DNA of 64,000 bases from Roseibium sp. MMSF_3544. GTDB taxonomy: Bacteria; Pseudomonadota; Alphaproteobacteria; Rhizobiales; Stappiaceae. Positions 54,192-62,973 of the stretch are shown in pieces. The notes under the pieces were generated by a model. It worked only from the letters and a program-made list of their open reading frames with translations, ran no database searches and was not told the origin of the DNA. The stretch is taken from assembly GCF_030732845.1 (NCBI RefSeq), contig NZ_JASHKA010000019.1, forward strand, positions 61,039 to 125,038. The letters are read 5' to 3'. The number at the start of each line of letters is the position of its first letter. The stretch's first letter is position 1. The position numbers and the translations under genes are program-made.

Positions 54192-56018
54192 ATGTCAATC
54201 AAGCAACCCTTTACCGATCTGCAGATCAAGAAATCCGCAGGAGGGTTTTACGAAGGCCACAGCGTCGAAATTGCGATCTTGAGCAAAGCGATCATGGTGG
54301 CACTTGTCATTTGGGCCCTGGTCTGGCCAGCGAACGCCAATGGCGTGCTGGGCAGTCTGAATTGGCAGCTGCTGGAAGATTTCAACGGTTTCTACATTGT
54401 CATCGTTGGTTTGTTTTCGTTCTTCCTGCTGGTGATTGCCCTTCTGCCTCAAACGGGTAGCCGGATCATGGGCTCACCCGGAGAAGCTCCGGAGTTTTCG
54501 ACCTTTTCCTGGTTCTCCATGATGTTCGGCGCCGGCCTTGGTGTCGGTCTGATGGTTTTTGCAACGGCAGAGCCGCTGGGCCTTTGGGGATCAAATCCCG
54601 TCGTTTTGGCCGGGGCCGCCGTCGCAAATTCTGAAAACGCCATTCAGTCGGGCTACCGTTACACGTTTCTGCATTACGGCTTTCATGCATGGGCGATCTA
54701 TGTGGTGACCGGCCTTTCGCTGGCCTACTACGCCTACACCCGGGGGATGCCGCTCACGATCCGGACGGCTTTGACGCCCTTGTTCGGGCGTTTGATGAAC
54801 GGCTTTCTGGGGCATGTTGTGGATGTTCTCGGTGTCGTCGCAACGATCCTTGGCGTCTCAGTGACGATCGGTTTTGGTGTCTCCCAGTTCATTGACGGTC
54901 TCTATGCCATTACCGGGATGCAGTGGATGATGGATACGACCGGTGAAGCGCCTGCGCCCGGAACGGTCGGACTGATAACCGGTCTTGTCGTGATCATGGG
55001 GTTGTCAATCATTTCGGCGGTGTCCGGTGTTGGCCGCGGTGTTAAATACCTGTCCAACCTCAACCTGGTGCTCTCAATCATCCTGCTGCTGACCTTCGTT
55101 GTCTTCGGTTCGTTCCTGTTTGCGATGACGACCTATGCCAGTGCATTTGTGGATTACATGTTGCACTACGTGTCGCTGAGCTTCGGCGCCTTTGGCCCGC
55201 AATCAGCTGCTGACTTCGCCGCGGCGCTTCCACCCGAGGCTGCTCCCTTTGCAGATGCGTTGCGGGCAGGGGCGACCAACGCCTGGGGGTCATTTGATGC
55301 GTTCAAGTCCGGTCTTGAAGGAGATGCTGCGGCGCTACCCGAAAACGTTCTTGCAGCAGCCTATGCCGCCGGTGAACCTGGCCGGCAATTCGGCTGGCAA
55401 GCCGGCTGGACCACATTTTACTGGGCCTGGTGGATCGCGTTCTCACCTTTTGTGGGTCTGTTCCTGGCTCGCATTTCCAAGGGTCGTTCCGTGCGTGAAT
55501 TCATTATCGGGTGCGTGATTGCACCTGCGCTTGTCTGTTTCGCATGGATGACCATTCTTGGCGGGACGGCCATCGATCTGGAACTCACCGGTGGCGCCGA
55601 TGGAGCCATCATCGGTGCGTCGAACACGGCAAAGCTCTTCGTCACGCTTGGGCAAATGCTGTCCGGCGGATTCCTGGCGGCGATTACCATCATGTGCGTG
55701 GTGCTGATCCTGACATTCCTTGTGACCTCTGCGGATTCAGGCATTCTCGTCATGAACACGATCATGTCGGGTGGCGAACAGCAGACCGGTATCAAGCATC
55801 GCATCGTCTGGGGTGTCATCCTGACACTTGTGATCGGGACCCTGCTGATTGCGGGCAAGACCAACGGGGGTGCGGATCCGATGGAAGCTCTGAAGAGCGC
55901 CATGATCATCGGGGCGTTGCCCTTCACAATGGTGATGGGCCTGATGTGCATCGCCCTTGGCAAGGCGCTTTATCGTGATGGCTTGCGCGAAAAAGCAGAA
56001 ACAGCCCCCGCGGAATAA
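54192..56018 (+). CDS. BCCT-family betaine/choline/carnitine transporter
   Basis: Membrane protein of 608 residues with twelve predicted helices. The family signatures are clear: GVGLMVFATAEPLGLWG in helix 3, and the Trp-rich FYWAWWIAFSPFVGLFLARIS in helix 8. The N-terminal hydrophilic extension (about 20 residues) and the lack of a long regulatory C-terminal tail suggest a catabolic rather than osmosensory role. BCCT members carry quaternary amines or related zwitterions by Na+ or H+ coupling. It is the last gene of the operon, 68 bp after the dehydrogenase, and names the likely substrate class of the pathway. A GGGAGGA site precedes the ATG. Confidence 0.95.
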   Translation: MSIKQPFTDLQIKKSAGGFYEGHSVEIAILSKAIMVALVIWALVWPANANGVLGSLNWQLLEDFNGFYIVIVGLFSFFLLVIALLPQTGSRIMGSPGEAPEFSTFSWFSMMFGAGLGVGLMVFATAEPLGLWGSNPVVLAGAAVANSENAIQSGYRYTFLHYGFHAWAIYVVTGLSLAYYAYTRGMPLTIRTALTPLFGRLMNGFLGHVVDVLGVVATILGVSVTIGFGVSQFIDGLYAITGMQWMMDTTGEAPAPGTVGLITGLVVIMGLSIISAVSGVGRGVKYLSNLNLVLSIILLLTFVVFGSFLFAMTTYASAFVDYMLHYVSLSFGAFGPQSAADFAAALPPEAAPFADALRAGATNAWGSFDAFKSGLEGDAAALPENVLAAAYAAGEPGRQFGWQAGWTTFYWAWWIAFSPFVGLFLARISKGRSVREFIIGCVIAPALVCFAWMTILGGTAIDLELTGGADGAIIGASNTAKLFVTLGQMLSGGFLAAITIMCVVLILTFLVTSADSGILVMNTIMSGGEQQTGIKHRIVWGVILTLVIGTLLIAGKTNGGADPMEALKSAMIIGALPFTMVMGLMCIALGKALYRDGLREKAETAPAE

Positions 56019-56026
56019 AGACGAAA

Positions 56027-56051
56027 GGGCAGCCGTTTCAAACGGCTGCCC
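56027..56051. terminator. Hairpin terminator shared by BCCT and the cyclase gene
   Basis: A 12-bp perfect inverted repeat, GGGCAGCCGTTT and AAACGGCTGCCC with one base between, lies between the convergent BCCT and cyclase genes. A T-rich tract follows on the minus side only. A closely related hairpin occurs at 62741-62765. Confidence 0.7.
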
Positions 56052-56119
56052 GACTTCGATACTCACGAAACTCGTTTTCTTTCAGACATCCGTCCAGCCC
56101 GTCCGGGTGTTGCACCGGC

Positions 56120-58222
56120 TCAGGAATTTTCTCTCACTCCAGCCTTCCTCAGGCCCTCAACATACGTCTCGATCTGGTCTTCCCGTTTCAAATAGAAAAG
56201 ATGTTCTCTGGCGAAGTCGATTGAGAATTCCGGTTTCGATTTCGACAGGTCCGCGACGGCGCGCATCGCCTGCTCTTCGTTTCCGATAAGGCCAAGCGCG
56301 GAGACAAGGTGAGCCTGCGCCCAATATTGTGCATTCGGGATCTGAACCGACTTGCGTGCCCATGTGACGGCGTCTTCCAACTCACCGCGAAAGAGATGCG
56401 CTAGCGACCGGTAGGAATAAAAAGCCCATCTGAAAGGGTCATGCGGGCTGAGCCGTATCGCGATCTCGAATTGTTCGATTGCCTCGTCCAGCCGTCCTTC
56501 GTAGGCAAGCGAGTCACCGAGACCGCAATAGGTTACGGCCAGATAGGGGTTCAGCTCGACGGCGTGTTCCAGCGCGCTGATGGCCTGATCGTATTCGCAA
56601 CGTGCCAGATGGACCCGGCCGATGGTGAAATAGCTGTTTGCGTCCTGGTCATCCAGTTCCAGCGCGCGCTTGGCCGCCGTCAACGCCTCGTCCATCCGCC
56701 CTGCGTCCGGTGCGACGTCGAAATAGACCATGCTCAAAACAATGGCATAAGCCAGCCTGGAATGTGCACTGGCGAATTCCGGGTCGAGCTCCAGCGACTG
56801 CCTCAAATAGTCCTGGCACCGCTGATTGGCATCCGGGGTAAATTTGTAAAACTCGGCGACGCCGAGTTGGTAAAGGTCCCAGGCGCCAAGGTTTTTACGC
56901 GGTCGGCGTTCCGCCTTCCGCTGTTCGGTCAATCCGAGTTCGGATTCAATGCGCGACGCAACGAGCTCCGTTATCTCGTCCTGAAGGTCGAAGATGTCGG
57001 TCATGTCCCGGTCGAACCGCTCGGACCAAACATTGTTTTCCGTGGCAGCATCGACGAGCTGAACTGTGATGCGAACGCGTTGACCGGCCTTTCTGACACT
57101 TCCGGTGACGACGTAGTTTGCCCCGAGCTTCTCACCGATAACGCGGATGCCGTCTGAAGAGTTGCGAAAGGAAAAGGTCGAATTGCGCGCGATGACGGTG
57201 AGCCATCGGTTCTTGGACAGGGCTGTGGTGATGTCCTCGGTAATACCGTCCGCCAGGTAATCTTCCGACGGCTCGGTGTTCAGATTGTCAAACGGCAGGA
57301 TCGCGACAGAGGGCTTCATAATGGCCGATCTGAGGGCCTCGGGTTCTGGACCCAGAACGCCGTTGTGCGGTCTCTCGGCCTCTTCCTGCACCAGTGGCGC
57401 GATGAACCGGAACCCTCTTCCGTGGATGGTGCGAATGGTGTGCTGCGCCGTCCCGTCGTCTCCCAAGATCTTGCGGGCCATCTTGATCTGGCTGCTCAGC
57501 GCGGAATCCGAGACGAACCGGTCCCCCCAGAGCTTTGAAAAGATCTCTTCCCTGGTCACGGTTCGTTCAGCGTTTTGCGCGAGATAGGCGACCAGATCAA
57601 ACACCTGCGGTTCCACGGAAACGGGCTCTCCGTTGTGGCGCAGTTCAAACAGGTCCGGATCAAGTTCATACGCGCCGAACCGGAGACTGCCGTTGGACGG
57701 TTTGTCTTGGGTGACATCAACGCTATAGGCTTCAATCGGGCGGCTGATGTTCTTTACATGTTGCTCACCCAAAGGGGTGAAGTTGACGGACACTCGGCCG
57801 CCAACGTGATCAAAAACCTGCTTTGAGAGCACCACGCAGCCAGGCCGTGCAATCGATTCAAGGCGGGCAGCGACATTGACGCCGTCGCCATAAATATCGT
57901 CACCTTCCACGATGACGTCACCCAGATGAACGCCAATGCGCAGACTGAAAGCCGGGGATTGGGCGGCCGCATTGTTCCGGCTTGTAAGTTCACGCTGGAT
58001 TTCGACAGCGCTTTGCACCGCTCCGACGACGCTTGTGAACTCCATGAGTGCGCCGTCACCCATGAGCTTGACCACGCGGCCCGAATGCCGTGCCACTGAG
58101 GGTTCGACAATACCGGAGCGGATGTCATTGAGATGTCTGAGTGTCCGTTCCTCGTCGCGTTCCATCATCCGGCTATAGCCGACCACATCCATTGCAACGA
58201 TTGTAACAAGCTTTCGTTCCAT
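56120..58222 (-). CDS. Class III nucleotide cyclase - winged helix - TolB/TPR fusion
   Basis: Multidomain protein of about 700 residues (numbered from an upstream alternative start, 705 total). The N-terminal class III cyclase domain (about 8-170) has both metal Asp residues (Asp17 in VAMDVVGYS, Asp61 in LMGDGAL) and the Asn121/Arg125 pair in YGDGVNVAARLE, so catalysis is possible. An OmpR/CadC-type winged-helix domain follows (about 183-283). Next comes a TolB-N-like segment (SVAILPFDNLNTEPSEDYLADG), then TPR-like repeats to the end. Each part is common alone in rhizobia-like genomes; the fusion would link cyclic-nucleotide production with DNA binding. No transmembrane segment is evident. 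Confidence 0.88.
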   Translation of the reverse strand: MERKLVTIVAMDVVGYSRMMERDEERTLRHLNDIRSGIVEPSVARHSGRVVKLMGDGALMEFTSVVGAVQSAVEIQRELTSRNNAAAQSPAFSLRIGVHLGDVIVEGDDIYGDGVNVAARLESIARPGCVVLSKQVFDHVGGRVSVNFTPLGEQHVKNISRPIEAYSVDVTQDKPSNGSLRFGAYELDPDLFELRHNGEPVSVEPQVFDLVAYLAQNAERTVTREEIFSKLWGDRFVSDSALSSQIKMARKILGDDGTAQHTIRTIHGRGFRFIAPLVQEEAERPHNGVLGPEPEALRSAIMKPSVAILPFDNLNTEPSEDYLADGITEDITTALSKNRWLTVIARNSTFSFRNSSDGIRVIGEKLGANYVVTGSVRKAGQRVRITVQLVDAATENNVWSERFDRDMTDIFDLQDEITELVASRIESELGLTEQRKAERRPRKNLGAWDLYQLGVAEFYKFTPDANQRCQDYLRQSLELDPEFASAHSRLAYAIVLSMVYFDVAPDAGRMDEALTAAKRALELDDQDANSYFTIGRVHLARCEYDQAISALEHAVELNPYLAVTYCGLGDSLAYEGRLDEAIEQFEIAIRLSPHDPFRWAFYSYRSLAHLFRGELEDAVTWARKSVQIPNAQYWAQAHLVSALGLIGNEEQAMRAVADLSKSKPEFSIDFAREHLFYLKREDQIETYVEGLRKAGVRENS

Positions 58223-58425
58223 GATTGGTGCTCTCAATAACTGAAGAAAAAAGTGTTCTAATTTGCCCTTCTGCTGTTACTTGCCGACACACAGTTTATT
58301 TTTATCTAGGATTTGTATTTTCGTAAATGAATTGGACTTGGATTTCGGAGAGTTAAGAACTCTCCGAAACCTTACGCAGTGTCAAATTGTTGATATTTTT
58401 ATTGTTATTCTAAATCAACTATCAC

Positions 58426-59412
58426 TTATTCACCGTAGCCTTCAAAAAGCGCCGTCGACAGATACCGCTCCGCAAAGCTCGGCAGGACCGTCACGACCGT
58501 TCTGCCTTTCATGTGTTCGCATCTTGCCACCCGAATTGCACAGCAAAGGGCGGCACCGGACGAAATGCCACCTGGAATGCCCTCGCTTGTCGCGAGTTTG
58601 CGGGCGGTTTCCATGGCGTCTTCGTTGCTGACGGTCATCACCTCGTCGATCAGATCGGTTTCCAGCACGTCAGGGACAAATCCGGCGCCAATGCCCTGGA
58701 TCATGTGCGGAGAATGCGTGCCGCCCGAAAGCACCGGGCTGTTTTCCGGTTCGACGGCGACGATCCTGACGTTGGGATTGCGCGATTTCAAAACCTCTCC
58801 AACACCTGTCAGCGTGCCGCCGGTGCCGACGCCAAGCACGACAGTATCGACGACGCCGTCCGTATCACACCATATTTCTTCAGCGGTTGTCCTGCGATGG
58901 ATATCCGGATTGGCCGGGTGGCCGAATTGCCATGGCATAACTGCATTGTCCGTCTCGGCGATGATCTTCTTCGCTCTTTCAATGGCAGCTGTGATGCCCT
59001 TTTCACGCGGGGTCAGGACCAGTTCAGCTCCAAAAAACTTCATCATCTTGCGTCGCTCGACCGAAAAGCTGTCCGGCATGGTCAGGATGCAGCGATAACC
59101 CTTCGCGGCGCAGGCAAAGGCGAGGCCGATGCCGGTATTTCCGGAGGTTGGTTCAACAATGACGCTGCCGGGACCGATTGTTCCGTCGGCTTCCATTGCC
59201 TCGAGCATCGCGACCGCGATCCTGTCCTTCACGCTCGCGACAGGATTGAAGAACTCAAGCTTTGCGAGCACTTCGGCCTGGCACCCGGCCTCTGCAGCCA
59301 TACGCCCGATCCGAACGAGCGGTGTGTTGCCGATCGTCTCAAGCAGGCTGTTGTAAACGCGCCCGCGTCCGGGTTTGTCGAATGTCAGGCGTGCGCCCGG
59401 TTGGGTTAGCAT
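58426..59412 (-). CDS. cysK: Cysteine synthase (O-acetylserine sulfhydrylase)
   Basis: PLP-dependent enzyme of 328 residues making cysteine from O-acetylserine and sulfide. The PLP lysine is Lys62 in NPVASVKDRIA, the substrate loop is EPTSGNTGIG, and the phosphate loop GVGTGGTLTG. The C-terminal GIPGGISSGAALCCA block is standard. A cystathionine beta-synthase role is less likely at this length. The upstream methyltransferase gene overlaps its start by 7 bp, so the two are co-transcribed; the pairing could reflect sulfur metabolism beyond plain cysteine synthesis. Confidence 0.93.
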   Translation of the reverse strand: MLTQPGARLTFDKPGRGRVYNSLLETIGNTPLVRIGRMAAEAGCQAEVLAKLEFFNPVASVKDRIAVAMLEAMEADGTIGPGSVIVEPTSGNTGIGLAFACAAKGYRCILTMPDSFSVERRKMMKFFGAELVLTPREKGITAAIERAKKIIAETDNAVMPWQFGHPANPDIHRRTTAEEIWCDTDGVVDTVVLGVGTGGTLTGVGEVLKSRNPNVRIVAVEPENSPVLSGGTHSPHMIQGIGAGFVPDVLETDLIDEVMTVSNEDAMETARKLATSEGIPGGISSGAALCCAIRVARCEHMKGRTVVTVLPSFAERYLSTALFEGYGE

Positions 59413-60314
59413 TGGTCTGCTCCTTCACTCTTGGGATTGTCTGCAGTGATGACCCAGGAGGAACTGTCCATGACAATTCCTTCAGCCGATATCTTCTGTT
59501 CATTGATGGCCGCTGCGAGCGCAGCTTCGATGTCGACCCGTTTGCGCTCTGCCGCTTCGCCGGCTTCGCGAAACACTTCGCCTGCCGGGCCTATCGCCAG
59601 TTGGAAGGCGATCGCATCTTCGACGTCCTTGCCGATCAGAACGGGCGCGTCGACGCGGCGGTGTGAGATGTTCTCGTACCCGGCAAGCCGCATCATGTTT
59701 CTGACGGTCTCTTCGCCAGCCATCGAAAACGGGCCGGGACCGCAAGTCAAAGCACCGTCGCCCGGCGGTGGCAGAAACCTTAGCACCACGCTTTTCGCCA
59801 TCGATAGCCAGGGATTGTCCTCGGGATAGCGCCAGACGATGTGAACCAGTCGGCCGCCAGGTTTGAGTGCCTTGCGCATGTTGCGCAGGCCGGCCACCGG
59901 ATTGGAAAAGAACATCGTGCCGAAGCGGGCGAACACAAAATCAAACTCGCCCTCCGGCAACGCGATTTCAGCGTCGCCGCGCACGAAACGGACATTTGAA
60001 ATTCGCTTCTGGGCCGCGTCCGTGATTGCGAAGTCCAGAAAGGCATCGCAGCAATCGATTCCGGTCACGTCGCCTTCCGGCCCGACGAGTTCGGCCAGTT
60101 TGATGGCGGTATCACCAAAGCCGCATCCGACATCCAGAACGCGGTCACCCTTTTTGACCGGCAGTGAGGGAAAGACAGCCTCGCTATGTTGTGTCAGGCC
60201 CCCGACCAGGATGTGTTTGAAGCGAAAGAACTTCGGTGCCAGTACCTCGTTCCAGAACTCGACAAACGGTGTGTCCTGCTCCGTCGTGGCGGCCAAATGA
60301 GTCCGCGCAGTCAT
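59406..60314 (-). CDS. Class I SAM-dependent methyltransferase
   Basis: Methyltransferase of about 302 residues with the SAM motif I VLDVGCGFGDTAIKLAE, a motif II-like region with the acidic residue (DVTGIDCCDAFLDFA), and FDFVFARFGTMFFSNPVAGL as the post-II core. The C-terminal half carries extra segments typical of small-molecule methyltransferases. The substrate is unknown. The ATG at 60314 gives the normal length. It overlaps cysK by 7 bp, so the product may be a thiol or a related intermediate. Confidence 0.85.
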   Translation of the reverse strand: MTARTHLAATTEQDTPFVEFWNEVLAPKFFRFKHILVGGLTQHSEAVFPSLPVKKGDRVLDVGCGFGDTAIKLAELVGPEGDVTGIDCCDAFLDFAITDAAQKRISNVRFVRGDAEIALPEGEFDFVFARFGTMFFSNPVAGLRNMRKALKPGGRLVHIVWRYPEDNPWLSMAKSVVLRFLPPPGDGALTCGPGPFSMAGEETVRNMMRLAGYENISHRRVDAPVLIGKDVEDAIAFQLAIGPAGEVFREAGEAAERKRVDIEAALAAAINEQKISAEGIVMDSSSWVITADNPKSEGADQC

Positions 60315-60736
60315 CCCAAGATCTCCTTTGCAATGTTCGAAAGTGAACATGCAAAACAGATAGGCGAGAAGCGAAGCAGACGCTTGACCCTATCCTGAGG
60401 AGACCTTGGAGATTTTATGAAGAGACGTTGGAAAATGGACCCGGAAGGTCTGGATTGACGATCTTTCAGTGTGCGCTCGCGTTCAACGCGACTCGGTCGC
60501 GGAAATCCCTCTCGCGCTGATGAACGGCGATCAGCAAAAATACTGATCCTGCAGTTTATTTTGCGCTATTTGCGCAATTCACTTGCGGTTTTCTCACAAT
60601 GAAAAGCTAAGCAACTGTTTTTAAGAGGTTAAATCCTCTTGTCTCTGGCTAATGTCTTTGCGTCCTCGGCATAACCACCGCCTGCCTATCCACCTAACCT
60701 CACGGTGTCAGGATCCAGATAGATGGTTGATGCCAC
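60315..60736. other. Divergent promoter region upstream of the autotransporter
   Basis: No gene is seen in 422 bp. The stretch near 60560-60582 contains TTTTGCGC and TTTGCGCAA in tandem nine bases apart, a possible operator. The rest is AT-rich toward the autotransporter start and probably holds its promoter. Confidence 0.35.
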
Positions 60737-62608
60737 ATGAAACTCGAAGATGGCCGGAAGTCGCGCAGGTGCAATTTCAATTATGCGAAAGTGATGAAAC
60801 GGGCCGGGGCAACCGCTGGCATAGTGGCTGCATCGCTGCTCGCCGGCTCTTTTGCGCTAGCCAATCAGGGCTCCTACACCTCTCCTGATGCGCCGAGAAT
60901 AATTGAGTGGGAGGTCAATGGCTCGCACTCGGATCATATTACTACCTACGAAATCGAGGTGACCGACGACTTTACCGTCGATGGCGTTTCACTGACGATC
61001 GACATGTTTTCGCCGATTCTCGGCTTTGTCGACATCTTCCTCGAGGCACCGGACGGAACGCAGATTACGATTGTAGACTATGCCTGCGGCGGTGATCCCT
61101 TAGCGTGGGGGACGCGCGTTTATGAGCGTGAAGAAGACTCGCCACCTGCCGACGAAGACGGCGGCATACCGGCCAGTTACACCTTTGCTGATGGCGGAAT
61201 GCCTGTCGGCCTGGATAATTTCACAGATGCCGGGACTGCCTGTTCCAACTACTACGAAAACAGAGATCGTTTTACCTGGACATGGCCTCCGGAAGAGGCC
61301 GCAGACTGGGACGATCCTCGTAACCCAGGTACGAAGTTCGGGAACTATCGCAATGTCTACGGGGCCTTTATGAAGATCCCTGAAGGCAACCTTTACGGGC
61401 CGCAGGCTGGAGCGTTTTCGGACTTCGACGGAAAATCCGCTCTCGGCACCTGGACGGTCACGATCAGGAAATGGTCATCTTCTGGCACTCCGAGTACCTG
61501 GCTCCAGGCAGACACCAAAATTCAGTCGATTGCACTTAATTTCGGTGAGAGTGGACCTACGGTCACCGCAGAAAGCATGATCCAGAACTTCATGGCGGCG
61601 CGCGCTTCTCGCCTTTTGTCAGAAGACCTCAACCTGGAAGACCGCCTGACGAATCCGCAAAAGGGCGTGTCCGGCAACAATGCCCTGTCGTTCGCTGACG
61701 GATCGGGCATGGTTGAGTACGCGTTCAGCTTCCTGGACGGTTTCGATGAGCGGGACCCGGACCGGCGCTATGATATCTGGGCGCGTGGTGCCTACCACTA
61801 CAACTCGACACCTTCCGGAGGTGTGGACAGCTTCATCGGCCACTTCGGCGCCGACTACTGGTTCAATCGCAACTTGCTCGTCGGTGCCCTGGTGACAATT
61901 GATAGCGCCGAGCAGGTAGGCACTCCGCAACAAGACATACTTGGCATAGAAACTATGACGCCCAAGGTCGAGGGAATCGGATGGCTTGCGGGCCCGTATG
62001 TCGTCGCGCGGCCGTTTGACGGACTTCTTTTGAATGGACGTGCTCAATGGGGAATGACCGACAACACGATCTACTTGCCGTCATATGGCAACATGTTCAC
62101 AGGTCAATTCGATACGCAACGGTTCCTCGTACAAGGTGAGATCACCGGACGGAAGAAGATTTCCAATTTCCTCTTCGAGCCGTCACTCAGCGCTGGATAC
62201 ACGCAGGACAAGACGAACGGGTCGACGACTTTGACAGGGGACGCCTCCATTTCCTCAACGATCGCCCCCTCTAATTCCTCAACGATCGTCGCCGATGAGA
62301 TCGATGTGTCTGAGGGCAGGCTGACCTTTGCGCAAAGGATTAGCTACGAGATTGAATCGAACGGCTTTGTGATCGTACCGAGTGTCTCATTGGCTGGCAT
62401 CTGGCAATTCGATGCGCCTGACTATGTGGATAGCAACGGCCAAAGGCTCTACGGTGAAAGCGCGGACCCGTTCCTGCGTGTCGAAGGGCTGCTGAGGGCT
62501 CAAAATCCTAAGGGCGTCAACCTTTTGGCAGGCATCTCCTATGAGGGCATCGGAGCGGTCGACTGGGAAGCCTATAACGCGTCGCTTTCCTTGAACATTC
62601 CATTTTAG
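60737..62608 (+). CDS. Autotransporter with P-domain-like passenger
   Basis: Type V secretion protein of 623 residues. After an N-terminal signal (MKRAGATAGIVAASLLAGSFALA, start perhaps at the ATG at 60794) the passenger (about 45-275) resembles the proprotein-convertase P/Homo B jelly-roll: DFTVDGVSLTIDMFSPILGFV, DIFLEAPDGTQITIV, and later FDGKSALGTWTVTIRKW. The C-terminal part (about 340-623) is an autotransporter beta-barrel with alternating strands ending in the aromatic LSLNIPF. No protease domain is found. P-domains normally follow subtilisin-like proteases, so its free-standing export here is unusual. Confidence 0.85.
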   Translation: MKLEDGRKSRRCNFNYAKVMKRAGATAGIVAASLLAGSFALANQGSYTSPDAPRIIEWEVNGSHSDHITTYEIEVTDDFTVDGVSLTIDMFSPILGFVDIFLEAPDGTQITIVDYACGGDPLAWGTRVYEREEDSPPADEDGGIPASYTFADGGMPVGLDNFTDAGTACSNYYENRDRFTWTWPPEEAADWDDPRNPGTKFGNYRNVYGAFMKIPEGNLYGPQAGAFSDFDGKSALGTWTVTIRKWSSSGTPSTWLQADTKIQSIALNFGESGPTVTAESMIQNFMAARASRLLSEDLNLEDRLTNPQKGVSGNNALSFADGSGMVEYAFSFLDGFDERDPDRRYDIWARGAYHYNSTPSGGVDSFIGHFGADYWFNRNLLVGALVTIDSAEQVGTPQQDILGIETMTPKVEGIGWLAGPYVVARPFDGLLLNGRAQWGMTDNTIYLPSYGNMFTGQFDTQRFLVQGEITGRKKISNFLFEPSLSAGYTQDKTNGSTTLTGDASISSTIAPSNSSTIVADEIDVSEGRLTFAQRISYEIESNGFVIVPSVSLAGIWQFDAPDYVDSNGQRLYGESADPFLRVEGLLRAQNPKGVNLLAGISYEGIGAVDWEAYNASLSLNIPF

Positions 62609-62973
62609 GAGAGAGCGAACCGTCTTGGCGTGGCGTGGTGCTGAGATGAGTGTCCCTGAGTGAGGCTTGAATTTCGCTGAGGACTTGTCTCCAGAGACTT
62701 ACTTCTCCTTTGCCGACAACATTGCTGCACGCGCGCGAAGGGGCAACCGTTTCAAACGGTTGCCCTTGCCTTTGGAATCCACTTCCAAGGCGCAGCGATT
62801 TTCTTTCAATTTCGCCGGGTAAAGCAAAGTGACACTCAAAAGCTTGTCGCCGAAGTGCACGCCGCAAGCAATTGGTTGCATTCGGCCGCAATGGCTTTAT
62901 TGAAGAGGCAAGTCTCGTTATCCGTAACCGCCGAGCAGGGCTTTAGCCGCTCCGCACGAAGAAATCCTCACGG
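62609..62973. other. Intergenic region between autotransporter and EamA gene
   Basis: Apart from the hairpin at 62741-62765 no gene, RNA or repeat was recognised. A frame on the minus strand (62517-62891) overlaps the autotransporter end and lacks family features. Confidence 0.4.
62741..62765 (+). terminator. Hairpin terminator of the autotransporter gene
   Basis: GGGCAACCGTTT and AAACGGTTGCCC form a perfect 12-bp inverted repeat with a one-base centre, followed by TTGCCTTT. It is almost identical to the hairpin at 56027-56051, differing by one compensated base pair. Confidence 0.65.
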
